A DNA stretch of 64,000 nt from Luidia sarsii (Eukaryota > Echinodermata > Asteroidea > Paxillosida > Luidiidae). Below are positions 47,701 to 60,960 of this stretch, piece by piece. The notes below the pieces were generated by a model. It saw only the letters and a program-made list of their open reading frames with translations, had not been told where the DNA came from and did no database searches. The stretch is taken from positions 14,377,196-14,441,195 of the forward strand of contig OX465107.1 of NCBI GenBank assembly GCA_949987565.1. The letters are read 5' to 3'. The number at the start of each line of letters is the position of its first letter. Position 1 is the first letter of the stretch. The position numbers were made by a program, and so were the translations under genes.

Positions 47701-50185
47701 AATAGGGATTATGGGTAGCAACAGTGATGGGCGGGAATAAACTAAACTAACTTGGGGACTTACTTTTCAAACTCAAATAAAAGAACAACTAAAGATAGGG
47801 ACAGAGCAGAGGGTATTGTTACACTTTACCTTCTTAGAATATTTAAGTTTTTGAGTTGAGAAACGGACTGCCACAAATACTGGTTGACATTTCAAGTGTT
47901 GCTCATTTATTTTGGTCATCAACTTTTCTCATCCATTATTTTACATTGATCATGGCTGCTAAGTGCTTGGTTTTTGTATTTTTATCCTAAGACAAGATAG
48001 CCCCTTGTTTGAACATTTGAATACCTTTCAGACAGAAGGTACATTGAACTACATTTAATGCTCAGATATCTTTGACAATGTTAAAATCATGTCTTGGATT
48101 GCTGAAAATAGAGCGATTTTTACTTTTTGTCCATAATTTATGTCGACTGCTACATAACCCCCTTCCCAACGAAAAAAGCTCCAATAAACATCAACATACA
48201 CCACAAAATAAACTGTACCTTTTTTTTAACTCGGTGAGACAAAAAAAAAGATTCGCCCATGCACTTGACACTAATGGAAAAGGTTGACTAGCTATTTAGC
48301 ACCAAGAATTGATATTAGCACCTTACAGTCAGTGATGGTTAGGGTCTACGAGGGTCAACTCCTCTATCACACACATTAGGTAGTCATTACAGCAGACCAG
48401 GGAATTTGCCATGGTATGGGTCGTATGGACTACATAATACAACCCCAACCTTGATTTCATGCTCACATCCAAAGCCTTAGAACTGCGAGTGTTGCATCTA
48501 CAAGTAATTCCTTTCTATTATGCCTTATACACAAGCCGTCACTTCTGAGAGTATGGCTCCCTCTTGTGCCAATCATTTACACAGCAATGCCTCCCTCATG
48601 TGCCAATCATTTACACAGCACACTGCATTGCTTTACCCAATTTGTTTTTCTCATTTTGCGTCAGGATGTTGGTACGATGACACCAATGCATGTACGGTCT
48701 GCTGAAAACCAGTCTCAATATGTTTACACTAGTACTATTTGCCTGTATGGCACTGTACTACCAATACACTACTCTGCATGCTTTGCTTTTTGCATTCTTT
48801 AGTAACTGACACGGTGTCAGTTTCCTATTAGTACTGCTGCATCTTGTCATTTGTTCAGTAGCACTAGCGCCTAGGAATGAGCGATGAGCATTCATCACTG
48901 GATCTGATGTTAGACCTTTCTAAATACCCAAGCCTCAGGATTGTGACATCCACACAATGTCAAATGAATCAAAATACATGGCTTTGGCTGCAGTCTGGAG
49001 GAAAACCAAAGCAGCCTTGAGACTAAAAACCACAAACTGATATCACTTCAACCAACCTCTTGGGCGACAGAGATCAGACTTGAGTTACTGTCTAGTCTCG
49101 GAGTGATACTCCTTGACTACCTTGAGAATGCTGACATCCATGGTGTCATCTCTCAGAAGATGTCAGTGGCAGGGACTAAGCCACATCCATGGATTTAAAA
49201 AGGTCAGTAAGACCCAGTGTGTGATCTTAGATCCAGACAGTGGGATTCACAATCTGATGAATATTCATTCTGCTCATTTGAACTACCCTAACCAAAAAGC
49301 TCTTAGCACTCGACCCCCAACAAGAGCCTCCGAGTGCCAGATGTACAACATCAGCTGCTCCAATTCTATACATCAAATCATAAATATAAATAATTATTTT
49401 ATTTTTTGTACAATATTAACAATATATTGCTTTTGTGCACTTATTACTTCTTCTTTTGTGTGTCTTTAAACACAAAGCAGGTTTTATCACCCTGATAGGA
49501 AAGATCATCAGCAGTACATTTTAGTCAGTATGATTTTTGGCCAAATTTAGTACAAAGATTTTTTAAGAGAATACTCACGTTAATTAATTTTTTATCAGGA
49601 AGGAAAGATTTTGTTCAGGGAATGGTTAAACATCCCTATCTCATTAATGACAAATGAATCAATGCTATGGTGGATCTTTAGAGATATTAACATTTTTGTT
49701 GTGCATTTTTTTGTTCAAACCAAAATGTTAAGCACCATCGAGAAAAGAAAAAACATAATCCTTCCAAAAATCCAGGAAAACCAAATAAAACTTTGCTTAA
49801 AAAAGAAGTCATTCATAACACAACCCTGTATGCATAATACAGGACCTGTTTTCACAGAAACCAAATGAATGTTTGCCCAGGTAAATCCTTTAAGAGTAAG
49901 GCCAATCTCAACGGTTATTGGCAGTACACATCCAGAATATTTGGCACAAATAAACCCGTTAATAAGAAACCCAATGAAAGAAATCAATCAATCTTTCTTG
50001 GTCATTGATTCTTTCCCTCCAAATCAATCATTCCCTGTAAACAAAGTGTTCACAGATTGCTCTTCTAAACATCGGCCATCTTGGATCTGGGATCATGTTT
50101 CTTCAACAACAAAAACAAAAAAAGATGGGGGGTGGGGGAGGAATCGATCGGCAAAGATGGTCTAGTTCTCTCTTGGTCAGTAATC
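44770..50185. other. Gene-free region between the convergent V-ATPase E and carrier genes
   Basis: No exon recognised on either strand. Mostly repeat-poor AT-rich DNA, especially 45400-49600. The carrier's 3'UTR must read leftwards into it; an AATAAA on the minus strand at 49398-49403 is a possible polyadenylation signal. Confidence 0.5.
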
Positions 50186-50412
50186 TCATAACCACTGCTT
50201 GGGAATACCCAGGATGAATTCTCCTACTCCGAAGTAGTAGACGGCCTGAGCGATGCCGAATAGCGGCGAGATGACAAGGAGCCTACAGGACGCTCCCTTG
50301 AAGAATGCAGTGGGACCCTCGTACTTTAAGATCTTAGCGGCGCAGTCACGGATGCCTGCGTAGGTGTGTTCGCCCGGGGCTTGCTGTAGTAGCTGTAGGC
50401 GGGTTTTGATTA
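50186..50412 (-). CDS. Glutamate carrier terminal exon (third repeat)
   Basis: [60 protein letters not shown] and stop TGA at 50188-50186. Acceptor (minus) ctctcag|ta. Confidence 0.95.
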
Positions 50413-53400
50413 CTGAGAGAGGCGAGAAAAGAAAAAAAAATCATGAAATAACTCAATCAGTTTGGCCACACTGATCAGATTGAAACGTGTTCCTGAAATG
50501 AATATAATGGGATTTTTGCATCAATGAGAAAGTTACTCAATGAGTGCTTGCCCTATTTGACACATGATAAGCACTGCACGCTCAGAACATTAACGTACTC
50601 CAAAGCCCGCTGAAATTTTTTTTAGATCACACAACCTCAACCAGCTGTGGTCAAGTGGGTAATACATCTGCATCAGACAGCAGAGGTTATGGGTTCAAAT
50701 CCCGCCCCAAGCTGCTTGCATTTTTTCCAGCGGAAAATTGGGCATCATACAGTAGTAATTATATGCCAAACTTTAACTGAATCTTCCAAGAATCTTAGAA
50801 TTTTGGTCAAGTTTAGCATTAATTAATGAGGGGGGTTACACCGTTACAGGCATATTTTTGGTCAAGATGGTATCACAAATGACAAGGACTTACCATCTAC
50901 AGGATTGACGGACAGAGATGCAACGGTAGCTGCTAGGGAACCGCACATGAAGGAATGCTGGAAACTAGCTCGACCGTTCTCATGAGCAATACCCTGCAGG
51001 AAGATAATCCAGACAATTTAGGACTGGGATTCTTGCCATTCTGCCTTTGAAAATAAGTTTGGCTGGGAGCAAAATGTCAGAATATCTCAAGTATATCTCA
51101 AGTATATAAACAAAAAACTGACCTGCAATACATCAATCTCCAAAGTTAGAGGGCCTGAAGTTTCGATCATAGCAGGACTTTTCTCAAAGGCACTTTGACT
51201 TTGAGAAAGGTCCTGCTAGGATCGAAACGTCTGGCCCTGTAACTTTTGAGATTGACGTTTGGAGCTACAATCAAGTCTCATTTTTAGTTTTTAATTGACT
51301 GATAAACGAGTAAATACAGAAATTAATCAGGATCCATTAATTAATTTGAACTTATTCAAAATCCACAGCAAAAGGCTATGTAGACTTTTTGGGCAGTTCC
51401 TTGAAAAGCAAATAATGTTAGAAAGCCTCATAATGTGCATGAAAGATACTGTTCACTTTCTGTTATGAACCAGATTTCACTGATTATTTTAGACAAACTT
51501 CATAAGAGTTGACTTACCATTTCGTTTAGACGAGCAAATAATGGAAAGTAGATCATGGAGAAAGGAATGTCCCTCATTAGAGTTGCTCCTAGTCCTCTGT
51601 AGAGTCCAAAGACACCTTTTGTGCGCAGAAGGTTCCTGGCTATTGTCAGGGCAGACGGGCTGACTTGTGCCGTGGTGCTTGCAGAGAAGGCCCTGGTTAG
51701 TGAGGGGTTCATCTTTGACGTGACGTCGGCAACGTTTGGCATGCCTGGCGTTTTTTTCCTCTGGACTGCAACAAGAGGAACATCCCGAAACAATTTCGTA
51801 AATTGTCTTCGTCGTACTCATCGGGGACGAACTCCTACTCACATTCAGTGCATTATCAAATTCATTTTAAAGGATATAATTTCCTTCTCCCAATCTGAAT
51901 TTTTTTTCCCTCGGGCTATAAATGCAAGTATTGTCCTTGCTGCAAAGGTTTCTGAAAAAAATATTCAGAAGCAATTTAGTTCGGGGTTTGGGGTAGAATA
52001 CCTCACAGCTCCTGCAAACCAATTCCTCATCTCGCAAAGTCACAACCTGTGTCCGATGGCTGTTCCAACACTTACTCTTGCGCCCCGCGTCCTGCAGTTG
52101 TATCTTGAGCATTTCCATGGGGGTGGTGATGATAACTTGGCAGAGCCCAGCGCCCCCACCTGCCAGCATCTCTCGATGGAGCCCCATGCGCTTTCTGTGC
52201 CAATAACCCCAAGAAGAAGAAAAAACAAGAAGGTGAAGAATTAGGACAGGGGGCCCAATGTGTCAAAGTCCATCTTATATTTATGGGGTTTTCAGATTCA
52301 GCGTTAGGGGCACGTTCTACATGTATGCCTCCCTCATTCCTTGAGCGTGCAAATGTCAAATGGTCATGTCTTCTTGCATTTCATGTCAAAGATCGTAACA
52401 TTTCCAATGTCATGTAGCAAATAACTTGTGATTTTAATATAAAATTTATTGTCCAGTACATTTTTTTATTAAGACTGACCACATTTAGTGTGACTTAAAC
52501 ATTCTTATAAATCATTAGTAATATTTTTTTGAGTTTTTTAATCAATAACACAGTTTTTATTCGAAGGAAAAAGTTTCGAAGGCAAAACAGGTTCTTGGGC
52601 ACATTCCTTTGGAAAAGTTTAATTGAATCTAGCGCTACAAACTACACACATTAAGCCAATTATAAAATGACTGACAGTCAGCGAAACTCGATGCTGTAGA
52701 ACAAAACGATAAGGGCAGCGTGTTTAACCATTTGGCGATGTCATCTTGTGCGTGGGAGAGGGAAAGGTGGGTACCGAGACAACGGATCCAAACCGGAACT
52801 GCCCGGTCAAATATTGATGTAGCCTTAAACATGGCGTTTTAATCTGATCAGCGCGGCATAACTGAGCCATCAGGCTGCAAATGGGTCGACAGCGGTGGCG
52901 AAGTGTGGGTGAAATTCGGCTCGGTGCATTAGCAATTGGGCCTTGATGTGATTGCTCAGCGCCGAAATTAATTCCTGTTTGCCGACGAGGGACGGGAGAT
53001 GGGAATAGCTTTGCACAAGTGGTCAGAATAGGATTGGGATATTGGGAAAACAAAATGAGGAAAGGGAAGTCTGATACTATGGGAATTTGTAGCAACAAAC
53101 ATATATACAAATTTCTATCAGGAAAAACTATCAGTCTTATTTTTCAGTCCTGCCTAATGGATAGAACAGCCTGGTATTTAAGGTCGAGTACAAAATTTGG
53201 TTCAAAGCACAAAGAATCGCATTCAAATGCCATGATAGATGAAGACCTATTGTGCATTGTGGTCGACATCACTAGTTGCCATGGAGATTTATGTTAATTG
53301 TCATTGAATAAACCCTATTTCAATCTTGTTCATAGAACAAATGAATTAAATATCTTCCGACATCGTGGAAATATTTAAGTGTGGTTGTACAAGCTAAACT

Positions 53401-56400
53401 AAAAATCATTGAATAACAGATGTCCTTGAATGAGGGGAGAGGGGCTACGTCATTTCTGTCAGACTTGCTTGTCTCTTCGGCAAAAACACACTTGCATCAA
53501 ATTCCTGGGAGGCCGAGGGATAACAACCCCATTCCCAGTGTCAATATTCTGGGGTTGATGGTTTTATCTTGACAGTCTTAGTATTGGATTGCCAAAGGGC
53601 CCTTATCCAGACCATACAGTCGCCCGTTCCGTTGGACAAGAACGTCCGTTGGACAACAGTACACTACATCCCTTCTAATCTTGGCCTACTCATCAGAGGT
53701 CTGTGCTGCAGCCTAGCGTGGCCAAATGCGCCGATATTAAATGATAACACAGAATGCCAAGCTCACAGCTAAATTCTCTCAGACGGGTTTATCGTCTGGC
53801 GGCAGACAAAAACTGTCAAAACATGTTACAACAATACTCGGTGTCATTTAACAGCCCACGATGGAACTTAGTCCGAGCTGAATGCACCCAATATATATTG
53901 GGTTTTTTCCTTTCCACGTGAATACCAAAATCTACATTTCTAATATTCTTTCCAACTCTGCTCAACAACGTCAGGCCGAGAGTAACCGGAAAATAAACCA
54001 TTTCAGCACCTGTGAGTAGTGATAGTTATTGACGTCATAGTTTGTATGTTGACTTGATCAAATTTCACAGTCCATGATAATAGGCCTTGGATACAAGGTT
54101 CAATCCCTTTATACTGCTGAGACTGCCAGATAAAAACCAGCATCTGGGCGACTAGAATACACACACACACAATCCTGTTACTTCGATTGGATTGTCAATG
54201 CACAACCATTGAGATGCTAGCACCAGGTGTCACACCCAAATCAGATTTGGAGTTTGCGGGAGGCACACGGGGGTTTCGGGCATGTCTGATACAATTCTCC
54301 ACGGATTTCTTCAATTTCATTCTGTAGGCACCTAGGGGCATGTACTCAGATTCTTCTTCCCAAAACGGATTTCAAAGCCTGCCCTTAATCCATCCTTCAG
54401 GTGATGCCAAGGGAGTTCTCAACGACCCCGATACTAGATAAAAGCTTTTTCCATTCCTTGAGCATTAGCATCGACTGTCTGTTGACATTTGTAATCACAA
54501 GTAGACCTCTGTAGACGACTGTTTTGCTTCAACTCTTGTCTAATATAAGAAGGTTAGGGGACACCATAAGTAGTCCTTAGTATCCCATGGCAACCAAAGA
54601 GGTTTCTGGTTGCTTTGCTGCGCTCGTGTGAACAGTGCGTGCTTTATATCACAACTGTTGGCTTCTGTCTGTCACTACTGGCAATCTGTCCCTCACAGTC
54701 ACCCAGGATATCTGTTATGATGCCTGATGCGAGGCAGATCGGATGGGTAGGAGCAGCTATTAACCTCCCATTCATTTGATTACATCTATCATCCAGTGTA
54801 TCATTTCCTTACAAATGTTAAGTAGAGTGATTACTACGTGCACATCACACACCGACAATTAAATTAAAAACACAATTTTTTCATGTATTATTATGTAAAA
54901 AATTTCTTGGACAAGTTAATCATTTCATATCAAAAATTAAGAGGGCCTGACATTTTGTTCCTAGCAAGACCTGCTAGGATCGAAATGTCAGGCCCCCCGC
55001 CCTCATCATTTTTGACAAATTCACCTTTTGGGTCAATTTAGTCAGTAAGGAGTTTGCAACATTTTGGCATATTACTGATTGAATTTCAGTGGTTGAAATG
55101 CAACATGGTCTAAAAATAACTGACAGTCTCGGTTTCACTGGGAATTAAAAAAAAATTCCCATCTCTTCAATCTTACTGTAGCTAGTACATTTTTTTATTG
55201 GATTGGTTTACTTGATTTTCATTCAATTAGTGTTTACAATTTCTCTTGAAGCATCGTACAGACAAGTCCCTTCAAACTGTCAAACAAGAAGCTTCATTGA
55301 AATGCTGCGAGTATTTTTAAGTCTGCATGTCTACTGGGAAAGCAAGAAAAGGTCATTTTGATTATGTTTCCATGGAGACGACATCGGATATTGCCATTTC
55401 ACGGTCAGGATCATTAGTGACTGGATGCATTCTGTACAGCATTTTTAACCCCGTTACCTTGGTAACCAATTAAGTTCAAAGCATAGATAGCAGTTCCTCC
55501 ATAAATGTCAACAAAGTTTGCGGGTTAATTTAACGTTTTTAGACCAAATGAGTAGCATCCCCAATCCCCAAAGCAGAGATAGAAGAAAAGAATTGTAAAC
55601 AAAAATGAAAAAATGGAAATGCGTTTTTGTGATAGGATATTCCCTTTTTATACAGGAGTCATTTCTTCATGGTCAGATGATGTTTATTTCCCACTTTCAT
55701 TCAATGGCTGTCTATCTATCCCTTTGTAGTTTACAAGTTTCACATTTCAGAAGAAGATTCAATTCAACTGTCTCTCAATCACCATTCAAGTCTCGCACTG
55801 TTTTCTCATGTTTTGCCTTCGCTTTTTTTCAATAGTAGAGTACTCTAGTAATACAAATCAGAATCTCTTTTTCCATTTTACCATACTGCAACTTGTCTTT
55901 TGTGGACTTGGCATACCAAAGTATGGTTTAAAATCAAAAGGTACAGCTAGTATCAAAACATCAGGCTTTCTAGTTTTCAGATTTCCATTTTGGTCGGTGT
56001 GCAGAATTTTTAAATATTACTTAAATTCCCCCCCCCCCCAGAATATTGGTATTTTTTAGGAGTGAAGAATATGATTGAAACCTTCACTTACCCCTCCTTC
56101 CGCAGGTAGTACCGGAAGAAGTCATTGCCAACGAGTTTAATTGCTTTTTCTGGCGAAATCAAGGTTACATTAACGCCGAACCCTGTGAGAAAGCAGAGAG
56201 AATAAGATACAAAGACGCTATACAAATACAACCTACATGTAGCAATTCATGTACAATGGAACGTCGCTATAATAACGAACGGCGATATACCAAACATTCA
56301 GCTATAACGAACACACCCTTTGGCTCCCGATTTTTGTGTACAAAATATGTGGCTACAACTGCTATAATGCTTTTCATGGATCCCAGGATGATTGTTAAAG

Positions 56401-59400
56401 CGAGATTAGCGACGTTCCACTGTACCCATTTCAGTGTCATCTTTGAAGATGTTACTTTTCCTTATCATGCACCAATACATATTTCAGGGCTCTCTTAGAT
56501 AGCCATTAAAAAATCAGTCCAGTTAGGATCAAAGGATTTCTCTTTGAGTGCAGTTTTCCCCAGGAAAAAAAAGGTTCTCTCTCTCTTTTTTTAATTCACA
56601 AAGATGCGCTCTGAACTGTTTGCTTTTAAAGGATTTGTTGATTTTATTGTTCACGATCAGATCTATTAGACAAAATGCTGAGTGCATTGTCAAGTGTAAA
56701 TTTATTCTAAATTCCCATCGCAGACCTTTGAATAACAAATTTGTTCAGCTGTACCGGTGGCTGGTGGGGCCACAGTGCTAGGCCGGTATTTGTCAGGCGC
56801 ACGCCTACGTCACACGCAGCACGCTTAGAGCACGGGGGTTGTTAATTGACAATTAATTGAGCAAGCCAGAGTGCTGAGGTGTGGGACACGGTGATGTGGG
56901 GGTGGGTTGGGGCGGGAGCCATACCCTGTAAACAAGACAATCTCCCGCACAAATCCCGGAAAAGCAATCTGGGAAAGCTAATGGAATTTAAACCTAATCA
57001 ACACCTCACAAATGATCAAATAATCTCATCCCCACACAGTAATGCATTTGAAGACCTTAGAGGAAAACCATTCATTACATGCAATTTTCTCCACGTATTA
57101 ATTCTTTATTTATTTATGTTGGCTTCCATTGGCAGATGGTTATTTAACTTATTTGCATAGAAGTAAACCTGCCCCGCTCAAATGCCAGCACCTTCCCATC
57201 CCTATCACACACCCACTCAACCATCCTCCGTAAATACTCCACTCAAAGTGCATGGCACGAGACTCCATTAGCAGTTGCCCTATCCCCAAAGGAGACGGCA
57301 CGAGATAGATATCCCTATAAGGGTGATGCATTCTGTGGTTTCATTCTACTGCAACCAATGCTTACTGCAGACCCCACAACTCAGTGCATCGCTGAATGAG
57401 ACTGCTACCATAGCCCAGTGCATTGATCTCCAACCTCATGGCGGTCAAGTGGTGCCTCAATACTCTGATGTCTTGGTACTAGGCAGTCAAATAAGCTGCT
57501 TTAATCTAACAACCACACAAATCGTCTTGTTTTCTTTTGTCTAGCGCTTATTCGCCAGTATACTAGATAATACGATTTTTACGTCAAGCAAGTCCTTGAA
57601 CTGCATTTGCCAGTAATTGAGACAATTGTTCTTGTTATGTGTTTCCGATCTTTTTGGGGGGATAGATCGCAGATCGCTGTCGTTATAATTATGGGTTGAA
57701 GAATGCAATGGAGCCTATGGTCAGAGTAAGACCAAGATGTATTTGCATGAATCTCCCTCTCCTCTAAAAATCCAGACACAGCATGTGAGAGTGGCTTGCC
57801 TTAACGGTAGACTTCCATTTGTAGGGGCCAGTAATTTGCACACTCAGGCTCACAGTGCTGACAAAAGGACGGCAGGAAATTCTTAGAAATGTCAAAGGCC
57901 CTTGCAAGTTCTGTTCCACACTCACCTTTGTATAAGCCTCTTATGCCGTCAGCTTTAGCTGTCTTTATGAAACAGTCAAATCTACAGGAAACAAACGCAG
58001 AGAGTCTGAAATCAATCTAATGGAATTTTGAAAAGCCGGCTCACTTAAAAAGGAAAGGAAAAAAAAAGTGAAAAAAAATTAAACTTCCCTGAATATGTGC
58101 ATGTAAACATGAAAATCTGTAGTAAATGCCAAACGTTATCAAAAACAGCGCCTGATATGTAAGTAGGCTGTACCTAATCTTCCGTTTCGCATTTCAGCAC
58201 TTTGCTACCTTTTTGGAAGGTTGCCATGCCAACTAAATAAGGTATGACAGTAATCTCCCAGGCCAAATTGTAAGTAACGTGTTTTGTTTTGGTGCATTGA
58301 CAAATTGGAGGCATGGTATTATGGCTCGTTAATTTGGACGTGTGTCCATAGGAAATGATTGCTTCCGCTACGAGACCTGTACATGTACTCAGCAGTATTT
58401 TATATCACAGGGGATCACACATTTCTACTGGTACCAGCTTATGAATTGGCATTTTTGGGGTTTGACTCAAACAAATATTTGTTAAATATATTTATAACTA
58501 GAGTTCTGACTGCATTTCAGGTTATAAAAATGTAGGTCTATAGAAATTAGAAGGAAATTTTGGGTATTACTCTTTTTTTTTTAAACTCTCATTCAGCCTT
58601 TAATAAAGCCCAAGCTACACAACATTGGTCGAGGTCAAAGAATAGCATCCATACATTGTCTGATCCAACATATGCATGAAATAGCACAACTGTGAAAATT
58701 TCAGCTCAGTCCGCCAACCGAGTCTCGAGAAAATCGTGAAAACCGCTTTATTTGTTTCGCGAACATGCAGCATTCAACGCCGTACTGTTCCGAAAAATAG
58801 TTTAGATCTCGGTGAGATGTAAACTAATATTTCTTTTACTCTTTTCTCCCAAAATACATCATTTTAGGCAGAAATATTTCAGTGCGAGGTTTCTGCTGTA
58901 ACCATCTTTAAACTGTATATTAAGTTTCATGTAAATCTGTGAACATTTCTGTTTTTCGATCTTACCAATGTTGTGTAGGGGCTTTAAGAAAAGTCCTGCA
59001 ACTTAGCAAGGATCCATATGTCAGCCCCTCTACTTTTTTTGAGATTTGCATTTTGTGAATTTTTTTTCAGTACTAAGCAGTTTGCAACAATTGGTCTTTA
59101 GATTTCTTTTTGGCATTAGAAAGACCAGATATTTTGGTTCAGTTTGAGAGGGATAAAAGAGCTGAAAATCAATTGATATATTCCGTGATTTCATAAAGGC
59201 AAACAAACGAAAAGGCCTTTCTTTAAGGATTTGATGGGAGACATGCCAGCAGACTATGTTAGGTTTTTTTTTCCCTGTAGTTCCAATGCAAACACAATCA
59301 CTATGGCCTCATCTGGACATTATTTGCCAAGCAAGACCCAATGTACATGTAATAATACCGGGGGGAATTGTATACGCCGGTAAAACTCCCCTGAATGACC

Positions 59401-60073
59401 ACGACTGGGGAAAGGGATCCACCACTGACCTAGAGCTGCACAAGGCATTGCCGTGTTTGATTGATTAATTATTGATTTCGGTTTTCGTGTGGGAGGGGTT
59501 TGTTTTGTGATGGAGTCTGGGGTCTCCCTCGGATATGGTCACGGTGAAATGAGCTGGAGAATTGGGTAATGGTGAATAGTGGCAAATAATGGCAAATTAT
59601 GGCAAATACAACTGTAATGGCAAATATATTCAAAACCCCAATGCGGGGGTCAAAAATCAATTTACTTTGCTTGAAATGACTAATTTAACAAGTTACCTTA
59701 AAAAAATTGAAATACTAAAAGCATTATTTGAAGAAATATCATTGATATCGTTAATAGAAATATTAGTTATAAAGAGTTACTTGATAATATACATGTACAT
59801 GTAGCAGTATAGCACAAAGGTGCAAATTACTAGGCCAAGAATCTAGAAGCTTTGATTTTGAAACCAGATACACTCTAGGATACTCGCTAGGACTTGAATG
59901 AATTTTTGGGAGTTTGGGATTTGACAATTCACTGAACTCACAGGTTGTTGTACATACGGCGTCCATCAATAATCTGTTGGTTCTGTAACCTCGTCTTGAC
60001 AAGATCGATGGGGAAGATACAGGTGACCCCCACCACACCGGCTAAAGCACCGTTGATACACTTAGCAGGAAGG
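50186..60073 (-). CDS. Mitochondrial glutamate carrier (SLC25A22/SLC25A18 type), seven exons, first exon not found
   Basis: Inner-membrane glutamate/H+ symporter of the SLC25 family. Seven minus-strand exons join in frame (59942-60073, 57926-57981, 56092-56182, 52076-52194, 51518-51765, 50894-50993, 50186-50412) to about 323 residues plus stop. All three carrier signatures are present: [25 protein letters not shown] and [54 protein letters not shown] and [14 protein letters not shown] are typical of the glutamate carriers rather than of other SLC25 members. The loop after repeat 2 has [14 protein letters not shown]. The ATG exon (about eight codons in relatives) is missing from what I can recognise. 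Single ancestral gene versus either vertebrate paralogue cannot be told, so no symbol. Confidence 0.94.
50625..50715 (+). repeat. tRNA-derived SINE, family S2
   Basis: TGTGGTCAAGTGGGTAATAC, CAGACAGCAGAGGTTATGGG, then B box GGTTCAAATCCCGCC. Confidence 0.65.
50894..50993 (-). CDS. Glutamate carrier exon with NPVD
   Basis: [20 protein letters not shown] then [13 protein letters not shown] plus one base of Val. Acceptor tcctgcag|gg; donor gatg|gtaagt (minus strand). Confidence 0.93.
51110..51262. repeat. FB2 foldback element, two arms
   Basis: TTAGAGGGCCTGAAGTTTCG, AGCAGGACTTTTCTCAAAGG, then GACTTTGAGAAAGGTCCTGC, GATCGAAACGTCTGGCCC and ACTTTTGAGATTGACG. Lies in a carrier intron. Confidence 0.88.
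51518..51765 (-). CDS. Glutamate carrier exon, repeat 2 loop and helix
   Basis: [20 protein letters not shown], then [20 protein letters not shown] and [11 protein letters not shown]; equals [20 protein letters not shown] of SLC25A22. Acceptor gttgcag|tc; donor gaaatg|gtaagt. Confidence 0.94.
52076..52194 (-). CDS. Glutamate carrier exon with second signature
   Basis: [19 protein letters not shown] then [16 protein letters not shown]. Acceptor ggcacag|a; donor aaga|gtaagt. Confidence 0.94.
54935..55070. repeat. FB2 foldback element
   Basis: GAGGGCCTGACATTTTGTTCC, AGCAAGACCTGCTAGG, GATCGAAATGTCAGGCCC, then GTCAGTAAGGAGTTTGCAAC. Confidence 0.8.
55925..56005 (-). repeat. FB2 fragment
   Basis: GCTAGTATCAAAACATCAGG then CTAGTTTTCAGATTTCCATT and GGTCGGTGTGCAG; weakly preserved. 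Confidence 0.45.
56092..56182 (-). CDS. Glutamate carrier exon (end of first repeat)
   Basis: [20 protein letters not shown] then [10 protein letters not shown]; equals [20 protein letters not shown] of SLC25A22. Acceptor ctcacag|gg; donor gagg|gtaagt. Confidence 0.94.
56252..56424. repeat. MITE with TA borders, family M2 (pogo/Tigger-like ends)
   Basis: TACAATGGAACGTCGCTATA at the left and TTAGCGACGTTCCACTGTA at the right are inverted; CTTTGGCTCCCGATTTTTGT and TTTTCATGGATCCCAGGATG inside match 1584-1763. Confidence 0.75.
57926..57981 (-). CDS. Glutamate carrier exon (56 bp)
   Basis: [18 protein letters not shown] plus one base of Gly; equals DCLIKTVRSEGYFGMYRG. Acceptor cctgtag|a; donor caaag|gtgagt. 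Confidence 0.92.
58600..58987. repeat. MITE-like inverted-repeat element, family M1
   Basis: TAAAGCCCAAGCTACACAAC at the left faces GTTGTGTAGGGGCTTTA at the right, with ATTGGTCGAGGTCAAAG inside the left end; same family as 42945-43319. Confidence 0.7.
58988..59095 (-). repeat. FB2 single arm
   Basis: AAAAGTCCTGCAACTTAGC, ATGTCAGCCCCTCTAC, GAGATTTGCATTTTGTGAA, AAGCAGTTTGCAACAATTGG; directly abuts the M1 element. Confidence 0.65.
59942..60073 (-). CDS. Glutamate carrier first recognisable exon (first repeat)
   Basis: [33 protein letters not shown] and MYNN; aligned to [20 protein letters not shown] of SLC25A22. Begins with the last base of a split codon (acceptor ttcccag|c), so an upstream ATG exon must exist. 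Confidence 0.94.
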
Positions 60074-60769
60074 CTGGGAACAAGACCAAGCATGACACAT
60101 GGTTAAACATTGCAGGCGGAATAGAATATGAACTGCCTAAAAATCAGTATCAATTCAAATTTGAAATATCATCTTTCGGGAAATGGCTTATTTCATGAAG
60201 AGCTTACATTGTAATGAAATGGCACAAAATCTTCCAAAAATAACACAATTCGAAAACAAAATTCAACAGCCTTTTTATTTGACATGGATGTTAATCAGTA
60301 AACTGGTTTCTCCAAATCTGCCTTTTGGCTTGGGTTAAGACAGTGAGATGAATCACCAGTTGTTTTTCTGAATCCATGTGAAACAAAACTGGCTCGTGGC
60401 ATTAATTTCTCCAATAAAAATATCTGAACATGAAAAGCAAAGAGATGTTCACAAGGTAACTAAACACAATACCAGCAGGGGAGTAAGTTATACAACACTG
60501 ATACAACAGCACTGTGGTACTATTACAAATTGACAATTTATACCATGGGTTGTACATGTAGCTTGTTAAACTAGTGAAAGTTTAAGAAAATGAAAATGGG
60601 TGACATGGAAAATGTAGGGCAGTTAACAAAACAAAAATTAAATGATCATACAAGGAAGTTTTGTGTGCTGTTCACATGTAGCAACACAATGTGTTGTTTA
60701 CATGGTTTAAATGTGTTTTAAACAAACAATTATAAAGTCATCATTTTCAGCTGACTTTTCTAACATTTC

Positions 60770-60960
60770 CTAACATAATGTTTCTGACTGGTGCCCCCAC
60801 CCCGGCAATTACTAGTCGACTCTTTTGGGAAGGTCACCATCTAAGGGCTGGATAGCTCAGATGGTAAGAGAGCTCTGGGTTCAAGTCCAGTACACCCAGT
60901 CCTGTCAAAGGTTTCTTTACCATTTTTCAAAATTGTTCAAAAGGTTCCCAGTCAAGGTTC
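60770..60960 (+). repeat. tRNA-derived SINE, family S1, best copy
   Basis: CTGACTGGTGCCCCCACCCC, AGGTCACCATCTAAGGGC, TGGATAGCTCAGATGGTAAG (A box), GGGTTCAAGTCCAG (B box), then CATTTTTCAAAATTGTTC and GTTCCCAGTCAAGG. The Pol III boxes mark it as tRNA-derived; the head is too diverged for a tRNA gene. Confidence 0.85.

Larger units (their letters stand above)
52195..56091 (-). other. Carrier intron, mostly repeat-poor
   Basis: No gene. 52530-54900 is almost free of the repeats that fill the rest of the window. FB2 copies lie at 54935-55070 and 55925-56005; a (CA)n run at 54157-54171. Confidence 0.55.
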
